Below are positions 25,601 through 34,049 of a stretch of 64,000 nt of DNA, one piece after another (the stretch's first letter is position 1; the number at the start of each line of letters is the position of its first letter). Where the stretch lies: NCBI RefSeq assembly GCF_032999765.1, contig NZ_CP136051.1, positions 1,402,417 to 1,466,416 of the forward strand. Direction: 5' to 3'. Both the position numbers and the translations under genes were made by a program. A model generated the notes under the pieces. That model saw only the letters and a program-made list of their open reading frames with translations, was not told where the DNA came from and did not search any database. Source of the DNA: Imperialibacter roseus (GTDB taxonomy: Bacteria > Bacteroidota > Bacteroidia > Cytophagales > Cyclobacteriaceae).

Positions 25601-28600
25601 TACGCAGGCTTTATCAGTGGAGAAGGGGCGACAGACCTTGGCGGCACATTGTCGTTCAGCAGAACGGCTGGTGAGGATGCCGGTAATTACGCTATTACGC
25701 CAGGTGGCCTTACCTCCAATAACTACACGATCAGCTTTGTGGCTGGCGACCTGGAGATTACCAAGAAGGCGCTGACCATTACAGCGGAAGACAAAACGAA
25801 GGAATTTGGTACGGCAGATCCTGTGTATACAGCAGCTTATGCAGGCTTTGTTACAGGCGATGACGCAACTGACCTGGTTGGTACACTATCGTTCAACAGA
25901 ACAGCAGGCGAGGTGGTAGCTACCTATACGATCACCCCATCCGGCGTCACATCAGCCAACTATGCTATCAGCTTTGTGGGCGGCGAGCTGGAGATCACCA
26001 AAAAGGTACTGACCGTTACGGCAGAGAACAAAACCAAAGAATACGGTGAAGTTGACCCTGCCAACACGGTGACCTATTCTGGGTTTACCACAGGTGAAGA
26101 TGAAACTGACCTGGGTGGCACACTGTCGTTCAGCAGAACATCGGGCGAGGGAGCAGGCACTTACGCCATCACACCGGCGGGCCTAACATCAGACAATTAT
26201 GCCATCAGCTTTGTGGCTGGTGACCTGAAAATCACCAAAAGGGCCCTGACGGTGACCGCCGAAGACAAGACCAAAGAATATGGTGTTGCAGATCCAGTCA
26301 ACACGGTGACTTACGCAGGCTTTATCACTGGAGAATCGGCGACAGACTTGAGCGGCACATTGTCGTTCAGCAGAACGGCTGGTGAGGATGCCGGTAATTA
26401 CGCTATTACGCCAGGTGGCCTTACCTCCAATAACTACACGATCAGCTTTGTGGCTGGCGACCTGGAGATTACCAAGAAGGCGCTGACCATTACAGCGGAA
26501 GACAAGGCGAAGGAGTTTGGTGCGTCAGACCCTGTGTATACAGCAGCTTATGCAGGCTTTGTTACAGGCGATGACGCAACTGACCTGATTGGTACACTAT
26601 CGTTCAACAGAACGGCAGGCGAGGTGGTAGCTACCTATACGATCACCCCATCCGGCGTCACATCAGCCAACTATGCTATCAGCTTTGTGGGCGGCGAGCT
26701 GGAGATCACCAAAAAGGTACTGACCGTTACGGCAGAGAACAAAACCAAAGAATACGGTGAAGTTGACCCTGCCAACACGGTGACCTATTCAGGGTTTACC
26801 ACAGGTGAAGATGAAACTGACCTGGGTGGCACACTGTCGTTCAGCAGAACATCGGGCGAGGGAGCAGGCACTTACGCCATCACACCGGCGGGCCTAACAT
26901 CAGACAATTATGCCATCAGCTTTGTGGCTGGTGACCTGGAAATCACCAAAAGGGCCCTGACGGTGACCGCCGAAGACAAGACCAAAGAATATGGTGTTGC
27001 AGATCCAGTCAACACGGTGACTTACGCAGGCTTTATCACTGGAGAATCGGCGACAGACTTGAGCGGCACATTGTCGTTCAGCAGAACGGCTGGTGAGGAT
27101 GCGGGTAACTACGCCATCACTCCAGCTGGCCTTACCTCCAATAACTACACGATCAGCTTTGTGGCTGGCGACCTGGAGATTACGAAGAAGGCGCTGACCA
27201 TTACAGCGGAAGACAAAACGAAGGAGTTTGGTGCGTCAGACCCTGTGTATACAGCAGCTTATGCAGGCTTTGTTACAGGCGATGACGCAACTGACCTGAG
27301 TGGTACACTATCGTTCAACAGAACGGCAGGCGAGGTGGTAGCTACCTATACGATCACCCCATCCGGCGTCACATCAGCCAACTATGCTATCAGCTTTGTG
27401 GGCGGCGAGCTGGAGATCACCAAAAAGGTACTGACCGTTACGGCAGAGAACAAAACCAAAGAATACGGTGAAGTTGACCCTGCCAACACGGTGACCTATT
27501 CAGGGTTTACCACAGGTGAAGATGAAACTGACCTGGGTGGCACACTGTCGTTCAGCAGAACATCGGGCGAGGGGGCAGGCACTTACGCCATCACACCGGC
27601 GGGCCTAACATCAGACAATTATGCCATCAGCTTTGTGGCTGGTGACCTGGAAATCACCAAAAGGGCCCTGACGGTGACCGCCGAAGACAAGACCAAAGAA
27701 TATGGTGTTGCAGATCCAGTCAACACGGTGACTTACGCAGGCTTTATCACTGGAGAATCGGCGACAGACTTGAGCGGCACATTGTCGTTCAGCAGAACGG
27801 CTGGTGAGGATGCGGGTAACTACGCCATCACTCCAGCTGGCCTTACCTCCAATAACTACACGATCAGCTTTGTGGCTGGCGACCTGGAGATTACGAAGAA
27901 GGCGCTGACCATTACAGCGGAAGACAAAACGAAGGAATACGGAGAGACTGACCCTACAGCCACGGTGGCTTATTCGGGCTTGGTTGAAGGAGATGAAGAA
28001 TCAGACTTTGACGGTATGCTGGCGTTTACCAGAGCTACCGGAGAAAACCCCGGCGTATATACAATAAGCCCTTCAGGTTTGACCTCCGACAACTATACTA
28101 TCAGCTTCGCAGACGGAGAGCTTCAAATCACCCCAAGGCAACTGACTGTACATGAGCCTGTTTTGACCAAAGCTAAGCTACACGATGGTCTGAAAACTGC
28201 CGAAGTACTTGCGGGCGCCCTTGTTGGAGTGGTTGATGGTGATGTTGTGGAACTTACCGCCGAAGCTACCTATGACGACGCCAGCACAGGTGTGGACAAG
28301 ACCATCACCGTTACTTACACCATTGCAGGAGCAGATGCCTTCAAATACCTTGCTCCGACAGACTTTGTGGTTACCAACGGGGAAATTATAGTGGATGTTG
28401 AGCCGGTATTTACGTCGGTTGGCAGCCCGTCAGTGAAAGAAAATGAAACAAATGTGCTCGTGGTTACTGCAACGGACGGAAACGAAGGAACAACTATCAC
28501 TTACAGCCTCTCTGGCGGCTGGGACATGGCCCTTTTCAGTATCGATGCTACCACCGGTGCATTGACTTTCAAAACAGCGCCGGACTTCGAGCAACCGACC

Positions 28601-29869
28601 GATGCTGATGGAGATAATGTGTATTTGGTGCAGGTAACGGCCACTGATGGTGTCAACGTCACCAACCAAACCATAGAAATAACGATTACCAATGAAAATG
28701 ACAGTGCGCCTGTAGTTCTGGCCGCACAGTCTTTCCAGGTGGCAGAAACAGTGAACAGTGGAACCTTGGTAGGCAAGGTAATGGCCCACGATTCAGACGA
28801 AGGCACGGAGCTTCAGGGATGGATCATTGTGTCGGGAAATGAAGAGGGGATATTTGACCTTTCACCAGCCTCCGGCGACCTGGTGGTTGTAAACAGCGCT
28901 ACACTCGCTATGCAAACAGCCACTTCTTACACACTCGTACTCACGGTCTCTGACGGCATTCACGTAAGCATTGAAACTGAAATCACCGTGCTTGTGAGCC
29001 GAGGGCAACAGGCCAGTCTTGCAGCCGAAGCCGATAGCTATGAGATAAATGAAGATGAGGTGCTTACAGTTGATGCACCAGGTGTTTTGAACAATGACGG
29101 CAACGTGCTTACAGCCGGGCTGCAGCTGGTTTTGGTGGGGGATGTCTCTCACGGCAGCCTTGTGTTGAATGCTAACGGTTCATTCGTTTACACTCCCGAT
29201 GCCAATTTCAATGGAGCTGATGTGTTCAGCTACAAGGTAGTGGAGGGTGAAATAGCCTCTGAGACAGTAAGTGTGACAGTTGAGGTTTTACCGGTAAACG
29301 ATGCCCCACATGCGATCATCTTCAACAACGTGAACGTTGCCGAGGACGCTGCCCCGGGCTTCAAAGCCGCTGAATTTGGCACAGAAGATATAGACAGCGA
29401 CTCGCATACTTATGAGCTTGTGGACGGAGAGGGCGCTATCGACAATGAGAGCTTTATCATCGAAGGCAATAAACTGCTGACCAACGTACGCTTCGATATT
29501 GACGAAATCACTCTCCTTTCGGTGCGGGTGAGAACTACTGACCCGGCCGGGGCTTACCTGGAAAAAGTGTTCGGTGTTCAGATCGTTCCAGGCTTCCATC
29601 CTGATCTGGTAATCCCAACGGCCTTCACCCCCAACAATGACAACGTGAATGATAGTTGGGAATTTGAGAATGCCCATTTCTACCGCAACATGTCGGTCAA
29701 TGTTTACAACCGCCAGGGCCGTTTAGTCTTCAGTTCGGTGGGCTATCGCCAACCCTGGACAGGCCAGAGAAGTGGCGTATCGCTGCCACTCGACATGTAC
29801 TACTATGTAATTGACCTCAACGATGGTTCAGGGCGTGGTTACAAAAGCTATGTAATGATCCTTCAATAA
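22700..29869 (+). CDS. Giant MBG-repeat surface protein with gliding-type T9SS C-terminus
   Basis: A 2389-residue exported protein. The hydrophobic signal core is at about residues 48-68 (cleavage near LKAQ), so the true start may be an internal ATG at 22832. Order: unknown beta domain, FN3-like domain (about 220-320), DNRLRE-like domain (about 325-480), Ig-like parts, second FN3-like domain (about 760-857), bacterial Ig-like domain, eleven 79-residue MBG domains (about 944-1812), a YDG-like domain, three or four cadherin/Big_9-like domains (about 1897-2297), and a gliding-motility CHU_C domain (VIPTAFTPNNDNVND to the end). CHU_C (type B) substrates are moved by T9SS and need a PorP/SprF partner, which is the next gene. 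Likely an adhesin or matrix protein. Confidence 0.92.
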   Translation: MNLTKQTNGWQMPYFLRAGESDFSLPGVLPAVANKFLSALKRSWMCGWGLSLLVVLTLLAFAHGLKAQTTESFTTSPTLISHPSVPSWKTSAEVTIGGVVYELLNGGNGGWAFSGSGGVSNSSSLFYSTAATSSITIKRKDGARFQFYGVWLKYKNFTSGYTAPWLTANYNGSGASSDTYGSNTTVSISKNLNVTTVTLMFSGLWELNFDNLIVGPAIASLPTVTTTAADLIGGTYASLGGNVTSDGGGTITDRGIVYSTSPSPAIGDGRGEQVAIGTGSGVFSQTVAGFSLSTTYYVRAYAINSAGTSYGSQITFTTTDGTGPITLVPSMDTYIESGSGYSTSQTNYVGDWWGWYSDAAIKFNLAAVTGTVSDAKLRLYVSEVGSGTVFAKVWGSDDDSWLATTNAVPSKNTSLSSNVSITATGWKEFDVTAFIKQQAEGDGTASLVIAGNTAEGDNWFGFKSDNSATNKPQLVVTVAAGNTAPAASSVAISGAAEVGVTLTGTYSYADANSDAESGTTYKWYRGVADVGVAPVAITGATQATYLLQSEDEGKYITFEVTPSDGTDAGSAMVSERLGPVVQTVLLATSPIISFSNEVGFEDNIAQDGEGGSVVISDLNLQVMPVNSSGVKLAGQPIQYHDNTQSGWSGYPAIITYGDIDAHFGWSIKSDNGTAFSLVAVDFHDWGGYAGDTFVAEAFLDAASKGTITFTGNVDGSYIALTNSGVLSSIFANVDEVRIYKQGGSNSWGSLNNIQVASAVLTGPPTVSTAAYTDLATTSATLGGNVTASGGLDVIERGIVYATTAEPTIANTKVEIGSGTGTFSQSVTGLEVNTTYYFRAYAINSLGTSYGSELSFITPKIAQTISFDAISAKVWGDEPFTLGAERTDQDLVITYAATDPSVVTIVGNQATIKKAGSTTITASQAGDDTYAAALSVEQTLTVNKKTLTVTAEDKTKEYGAADPVNTVTYAGFISGEGATDLGGTLSFSRTAGEDAGNYAITPGGLTSNNYTISFVAGDLEITKKALTITAEDKTKEFGTADPVYTAAYAGFVTGDDATDLVGTLSFNRTAGEVVATYTITPSGVTSANYAISFVGGELEITKKVLTVTAENKTKEYGEVDPANTVTYSGFTTGEDETDLGGTLSFSRTSGEGAGTYAITPAGLTSDNYAISFVAGDLKITKRALTVTAEDKTKEYGVADPVNTVTYAGFITGESATDLSGTLSFSRTAGEDAGNYAITPGGLTSNNYTISFVAGDLEITKKALTITAEDKAKEFGASDPVYTAAYAGFVTGDDATDLIGTLSFNRTAGEVVATYTITPSGVTSANYAISFVGGELEITKKVLTVTAENKTKEYGEVDPANTVTYSGFTTGEDETDLGGTLSFSRTSGEGAGTYAITPAGLTSDNYAISFVAGDLEITKRALTVTAEDKTKEYGVADPVNTVTYAGFITGESATDLSGTLSFSRTAGEDAGNYAITPAGLTSNNYTISFVAGDLEITKKALTITAEDKTKEFGASDPVYTAAYAGFVTGDDATDLSGTLSFNRTAGEVVATYTITPSGVTSANYAISFVGGELEITKKVLTVTAENKTKEYGEVDPANTVTYSGFTTGEDETDLGGTLSFSRTSGEGAGTYAITPAGLTSDNYAISFVAGDLEITKRALTVTAEDKTKEYGVADPVNTVTYAGFITGESATDLSGTLSFSRTAGEDAGNYAITPAGLTSNNYTISFVAGDLEITKKALTITAEDKTKEYGETDPTATVAYSGLVEGDEESDFDGMLAFTRATGENPGVYTISPSGLTSDNYTISFADGELQITPRQLTVHEPVLTKAKLHDGLKTAEVLAGALVGVVDGDVVELTAEATYDDASTGVDKTITVTYTIAGADAFKYLAPTDFVVTNGEIIVDVEPVFTSVGSPSVKENETNVLVVTATDGNEGTTITYSLSGGWDMALFSIDATTGALTFKTAPDFEQPTDADGDNVYLVQVTATDGVNVTNQTIEITITNENDSAPVVLAAQSFQVAETVNSGTLVGKVMAHDSDEGTELQGWIIVSGNEEGIFDLSPASGDLVVVNSATLAMQTATSYTLVLTVSDGIHVSIETEITVLVSRGQQASLAAEADSYEINEDEVLTVDAPGVLNNDGNVLTAGLQLVLVGDVSHGSLVLNANGSFVYTPDANFNGADVFSYKVVEGEIASETVSVTVEVLPVNDAPHAIIFNNVNVAEDAAPGFKAAEFGTEDIDSDSHTYELVDGEGAIDNESFIIEGNKLLTNVRFDIDEITLLSVRVRTTDPAGAYLEKVFGVQIVPGFHPDLVIPTAFTPNNDNVNDSWEFENAHFYRNMSVNVYNRQGRLVFSSVGYRQPWTGQRSGVSLPLDMYYYVIDLNDGSGRGYKSYVMILQ
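25531..28134 (+). repeat. Eleven tandem 237-bp units in a 711-bp higher-order repeat
   Basis: Each unit codes for one 79-residue MBG domain. Three unit types follow in fixed order: B (EYG[VA]ADPVNTV), C (EFG[AT][SA]DPVYTA) and A (EYGEVDPANTV), giving B-C-A-B-C-A-B-C-A-B plus a diverged last unit (EYGETDPTATV). The same sequence mark recurs at 26009, 26720 and 27431, an exact 711-bp step. Later copies differ by only a few bases (for example A against G in the GEGAG codons), which indicates recent duplication or gene conversion. Confidence 0.95.
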
Positions 29870-29945
29870 ACTGGTATCGTGCAGCAGTCGGCATGGGTGC
29901 TGCACGATGCCTATTTTAATTCAATAAAGAAAAATATCAAAAGTC

Positions 29946-30947
29946 ATGAAATTTAAACTACTCGCACTAATAGCCTTGTTGTCGCTTTGCATTGGCAAAG
30001 CTTACTCACAGGGGGGGATATTCCTCAGTCAATATTACCAGAACCTACCTGGTTTCAATCCAGGGCTCACTGGTGCCGCCGATTTTCTGGATATCAGAAC
30101 GGGCACCCGCCAACAATGGGTAGGATTTGAAGGCGCACCGAAAACTTATTTCGTTTCGGCGAATGGGGCTATCAAACCAAAAGTGAACCCGTACCGCAAG
30201 AATTCCTTGCGGATGAGCGAGTCTGCAGAGGCCCAGTTGCCTTCTTCCGGGGCCTCGAGGCTAAAGTGGGGTCTGGGAGGTTATGTGCTAAAGCAGGAGC
30301 AGGGACCGTTTGATCAAATGCAATCTGTAGTCAACGTGGCTAGCCATATTGCGGTTGCTGAACGTACCTATTTGAGTCTTGGGATTGCTACCGGCATTTC
30401 AAATTACCGGGTAAATCTTTCTGAGGTGGTTGTTGCCGATCAGGTGAATGATGCCACATACAACAGGTTTATGGCCAATGGTTTTAATAACACCTATGCA
30501 ACGCTCAGTACTGGGGTTGCGATATACTCGGATTTGTTTTATGCAGGCATTAGTGCGTTGCAGCTGTCGAGAACGCTGCTAAATGGTAATGACATGTTAA
30601 ACAAGGGTGGCAATAATCAGATTTTTCACATGGTAGGAGGCTATCGGTTATATTTTCGGAAGTTTGACGTGATTCCAAATATCAACGTAAGGTTCGAGAC
30701 CAACCAACCAATGGTGGTTGACCTGGGTGCCAGGTTGCGGTACAACAAGCTCATATTTGCCGGCCTTTCTTACAGAAACGATCAGTCGGTGATCGCCCTT
30801 TTGGGGATAGATATCACTGATAAAATCAATTTTAGCTATTCGCTGGAATCAAGAGTCGGTAATGCCTCTGACGTTAGCAACGGCAGCCACGAAATAATGC
30901 TTGGTTTAAAACTTTTCAATCATAACAGGTTCAGTCCTCTCTGGTAA
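29946..30947 (+). CDS. PorP/SprF-family type IX secretion system membrane protein
   Basis: A 333-residue outer-membrane barrel protein with signal peptide (cleavage near AYSQ). Family marks: GGIFLSQYYQNLPGFNPGLTGA right after the signal (within about 24-45), RQQWVGFEGAPKTYF, LGIATGISNY and the final LGLKLFNHNRF. PorP/SprF proteins are bound to the T9SS and are required for export or surface retention of the CHU_C-type protein encoded next to them. Here that is the giant MBG protein 76 bases upstream. The stop is followed by two bases and the OmpA-family gene. Confidence 0.93.
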   Translation: MKFKLLALIALLSLCIGKAYSQGGIFLSQYYQNLPGFNPGLTGAADFLDIRTGTRQQWVGFEGAPKTYFVSANGAIKPKVNPYRKNSLRMSESAEAQLPSSGASRLKWGLGGYVLKQEQGPFDQMQSVVNVASHIAVAERTYLSLGIATGISNYRVNLSEVVVADQVNDATYNRFMANGFNNTYATLSTGVAIYSDLFYAGISALQLSRTLLNGNDMLNKGGNNQIFHMVGGYRLYFRKFDVIPNINVRFETNQPMVVDLGARLRYNKLIFAGLSYRNDQSVIALLGIDITDKINFSYSLESRVGNASDVSNGSHEIMLGLKLFNHNRFSPLW

Positions 30948-30949
30948 TC

Positions 30950-32281
30950 ATGAAAACTCTACAAATATTTACCCTCCTCTTTTTGGCAGCCTCTACCACT
31001 TTTGGGCAGTACACGTTCGAAGCTGTTGAGAAGCTTGCATCAACCATTAACTCTGACGCAGAGGAGATTACTCCCATGCTGTCGGCTGATGGTTCCAGAT
31101 TGTATTTTGTGCGTGCATTGTATGCTCAGAATATTGGCGGCGTGCAGGCTGGTCAGGATATTTGGTTTTCCGACAGGAAAGCTGACGGTAGCTGGGCCGA
31201 ACCCAGCAATAACCTGCCAACGATTAACAATGGCGACAATAATGCCATGACGGGTTTTACAGCCGATGGCGACACGATCTTTTTAATTAACAACTACAGT
31301 TCTTTTCCAAGACGGAAGATTGGTCTTTCGTACAGCACACTTAAAAATGGGAAGTGGGCAACCCCAAAAGAGCAGGGCGTTGAGGTGAAAACCAAAAACG
31401 ACTTCTACGGCATGCATGTTCATCAAAATCAGAAAGTGGTCATTGTGTCTATGATGGGAGATGAGGCCCTCGGAGAAGAGGATCTGTATGTTAGTGTGAA
31501 AGAAGCAGACGGTTCATGGTCTGTTGCCAAACACCTGGGAACGACTATTAATAGTGCTGGTTTCGAAATTTCCCCGTTTTTGTCCTATGATCAGTCTACC
31601 CTCTTTTTTGCTAGCAATGGCCGGGGTGGATTTGGTGATGCAGATATCTTTATGTCAACCAGATTGGACGACTCATGGACCAATTGGTCTGAACCAGTAA
31701 ATCTTGGTGAACAGGTAAATTCAGCAGGGTTTGACGCTTACTATTTTGAGAAAAATGGAAGCGCTTATTTTTCATCGAACAGAGGTGGGGGTAAGGCAGA
31801 TATTTATTCACTAACAGCGAAAAGGCCAGAACCAGTGGTGGCAGAATTGCCTCTGGTGGCTGAGCAGAAAGCAGCCGAAGTAAGCCCTGAGATCCCCATT
31901 GAAAGTGAACGCAGCTATAGTATTATTCCAGAGCCCATGGTTGTTTATTTTGCATTCGACTCCTACCAATTGTCGAAAGAATCAAAGTTAACCATTCAAA
32001 AAATAGGAGAATTTCTGCACAAGGAAAATGGCCTGAGTCTGGACATCAATGGATATGCAGACCCGGCCGGCCCCGCTGCCTATAATCAAAACCTTTCAGA
32101 ACGCAGAGCAATGGCCGTCAGTGCATACCTGGCTGATGAATTGGGCATTGCTAAATCCAGGTTAGTAGTGGAAGGAAAAGGTGAAGTGGGGGAGGCCGGC
32201 TTTCAATCAACGATACGAGAAAATGACACCGCCCGCAAGGTGGAAATAGTTTTCTCACGAAAGTCAGTGGCAGCTCAATAA
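30950..32281 (+). CDS. OmpA-family protein with PD40-type propeller repeats
   Basis: A 443-residue envelope protein with signal peptide (cleavage near TFGQ). Residues about 30-300 hold WD40-like PD40 repeats (SADGSRLYFVR, SYDQSTLFFASNGRGGFGDADIFMS, YFSSNRGGGKADIYS). The C-terminal OmpA domain (about 325-440) has VVYFAFDSYQLSKES, DINGYADPAG and LSERRAMAVSAYL, which bind peptidoglycan. It starts two bases after the PorP/SprF gene, and this three-gene order (CHU_C protein, PorP/SprF, OmpA) is common in Bacteroidota. It probably anchors the surface complex to the cell wall. Confidence 0.92.
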   Translation: MKTLQIFTLLFLAASTTFGQYTFEAVEKLASTINSDAEEITPMLSADGSRLYFVRALYAQNIGGVQAGQDIWFSDRKADGSWAEPSNNLPTINNGDNNAMTGFTADGDTIFLINNYSSFPRRKIGLSYSTLKNGKWATPKEQGVEVKTKNDFYGMHVHQNQKVVIVSMMGDEALGEEDLYVSVKEADGSWSVAKHLGTTINSAGFEISPFLSYDQSTLFFASNGRGGFGDADIFMSTRLDDSWTNWSEPVNLGEQVNSAGFDAYYFEKNGSAYFSSNRGGGKADIYSLTAKRPEPVVAELPLVAEQKAAEVSPEIPIESERSYSIIPEPMVVYFAFDSYQLSKESKLTIQKIGEFLHKENGLSLDINGYADPAGPAAYNQNLSERRAMAVSAYLADELGIAKSRLVVEGKGEVGEAGFQSTIRENDTARKVEIVFSRKSVAAQ

Positions 32282-32340
32282 CTGCCAGGTAGCTAAACCT
32301 GAATTATTCATTGGAAATCCATTGCGTAGTTTGGGTCAAA

Positions 32341-32378
32341 AAAAAATTCCGGGAAAAGTCACTCCCCGGAATTTTTTT
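32341..32378. terminator. Bidirectional intrinsic terminator
   Basis: Stem ATTCCGGG / CCCGGAAT (32346-32353 and 32365-32372) with an A-run before and a T-run after, so it can end transcription from either strand: the T9SS operon from the left and possibly the efflux operon from the right. Confidence 0.85.
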
Positions 32379-32549
32379 GTTTCAGACAACTTTGAGCACG
32401 GAGCAAACAAAATTTATTCGACTGAAAGTGGCTTGAAGAAAGGCTCCTAATGCGCTAGAAAGCCTGTCGCTAGCTCTTTTGCCCGTCACAAACCTATGGT
32501 TTGTGTTGTTTTCAACGCAGGGCCTGGCCCGACTTAAGTATGCGGCTTA

Positions 32550-34049
32550 TCAATATTCTGTTACCTCCTGCTCAAGCTCTGGATTGTAAAGAAGCGTTTT
32601 GTTTTCGAAATCGTACAAAGTCAACCTGCGAAGATCATAGTAAGCCCTCCAATAGGCTTGCAGAGCATCGGTGTAACTGCGGCGGGCAGTGTCCTTTTCC
32701 GTGAGTGCGATGTTCAGGTTGGTGATGTCAATCTTTCCGATCAGGTAACGATTTTGAGCCACATCATACCGCTTCTGTGCTACTTCAGCGGCTGTTTTGG
32801 TAATCTCCAACTGTAGCTGCAACATGTCAAATTGCCGCACTTGGGTAATAATCTCCTGATCAAAATTCAATTCCTCCTGGGCAATTGTGTATTGGGTCAG
32901 CTGTTCGTTGGCCAATGCTGTTTGCAGCCGGGATTTATTTCTGCCCCAGCTCACAATTGGGACACTAAACTGAATGCTGGCGATGCCCTGATTATTGGGA
33001 TTGGCGCTAATATCGGAAAGGTTGGAAGAAGTGCCATTTACTCCGTAGGAGGCTGCCATGTTTACCTGGTATCGTTGCCCTTTGGCCCGTGCCACTGCTT
33101 GTTCTGCAATTAACCTATCTCGTTCAAAAGAAATATACTGGGATCTGTTTTGCTTGGCATATCTTAAAGCATCCTCCTCGCTGATATCGAAAATTGGAAT
33201 GTCTTCTGGTAACGTTAGCTCAATTTCCGCAGAACTACTCAATTCATTTAACCCTATATAGTTTCTAAGACGTAACACGTTATTGCGGAAATCTAATTTA
33301 GCCTGCGCTACTTCCTGGCGGGAGCGAAGCAACTGGAGTTGCACCTGAAGCAATTTATCTTCCGACGTTGTTCCGATGTTGTACCGCCCTTGTTCAATCT
33401 GATAAATAGTGTCGTTGTTAGCCAGGTTGAACTGAGCTATCTGAAGATTGATTTGGGCGGTAAGTACTCCAAAATATCTGTCAACGGCAATTCTGGACAC
33501 AAACTCCATATCCTCAACATAACTCCTTTTGCTTTGCTCGTAAATTATGGGCTGCACTTTCTTATCCCACCTTAAAGGATTGAAGGCGAAAAGAGGCTGC
33601 TGCAATTGGAGATTGAACAATGTGCTTTGCCATGTGGTGGCCGGGTCACCAGGGTTAGGAATAAAATTATGAAATTGAAAGAGATTGGTGTTAACAGAGA
33701 TATTGCCGCCTGTAGCAGCAATAGGCTGCTGAAGACCCAGGGCAGCATTCGAGTAAGTTTGGTTCAATGTTCGGTAAACGACAGATCCATCTGGCTGCTG
33801 CACGCCTGTAATTTGGTTGGAATAGCCAGGAGCATTTCCAGTAAGCGTTACCTGGGGGTTGTAGTTAGATTTGAAAGTCCGGTATTGCCAGTAGCTGTTG
33901 TTCCTTTGTGTCTCGGCCTGCTTGGCTGCTGGAGATTGGTCTTTTGCACGCTGGATAATTTCCTGGAGATTGAAATTATAGTCCTGGGCTTTGATCTGGA
34001 TGCACAGGAATACCAGGAGTGAGATAGACACACACAATTTTCTATTCAT
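32550..34049 (-). CDS. TolC-family outer-membrane efflux protein
   Basis: A 499-residue protein with signal peptide (cleavage near IKAQD) and the two long alpha-helical coiled halves of TolC proteins. Repeated helix patterns include FNLQEIIQRAKDQSPAAKQAE near the N-terminus and DQEIITQVRQFDMLQLQLEI with AQKRYDVAQNRYLIGKIDIT in the second half. It forms the outer-membrane duct of a tripartite pump. The start overlaps the end of the permease gene by eight bases, so it is the last gene of the adaptor-permease-TolC operon. Confidence 0.9.
   Translation of the reverse strand: MNRKLCVSISLLVFLCIQIKAQDYNFNLQEIIQRAKDQSPAAKQAETQRNNSYWQYRTFKSNYNPQVTLTGNAPGYSNQITGVQQPDGSVVYRTLNQTYSNAALGLQQPIAATGGNISVNTNLFQFHNFIPNPGDPATTWQSTLFNLQLQQPLFAFNPLRWDKKVQPIIYEQSKRSYVEDMEFVSRIAVDRYFGVLTAQINLQIAQFNLANNDTIYQIEQGRYNIGTTSEDKLLQVQLQLLRSRQEVAQAKLDFRNNVLRLRNYIGLNELSSSAEIELTLPEDIPIFDISEEDALRYAKQNRSQYISFERDRLIAEQAVARAKGQRYQVNMAASYGVNGTSSNLSDISANPNNQGIASIQFSVPIVSWGRNKSRLQTALANEQLTQYTIAQEELNFDQEIITQVRQFDMLQLQLEITKTAAEVAQKRYDVAQNRYLIGKIDITNLNIALTEKDTARRSYTDALQAYWRAYYDLRRLTLYDFENKTLLYNPELEQEVTEY

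Noticed and set aside
25531-28134. Regular repeat array as a possible CRISPR
   Set aside because: Units are 237 bp, contiguous without spacers and translated in one frame as protein domains.
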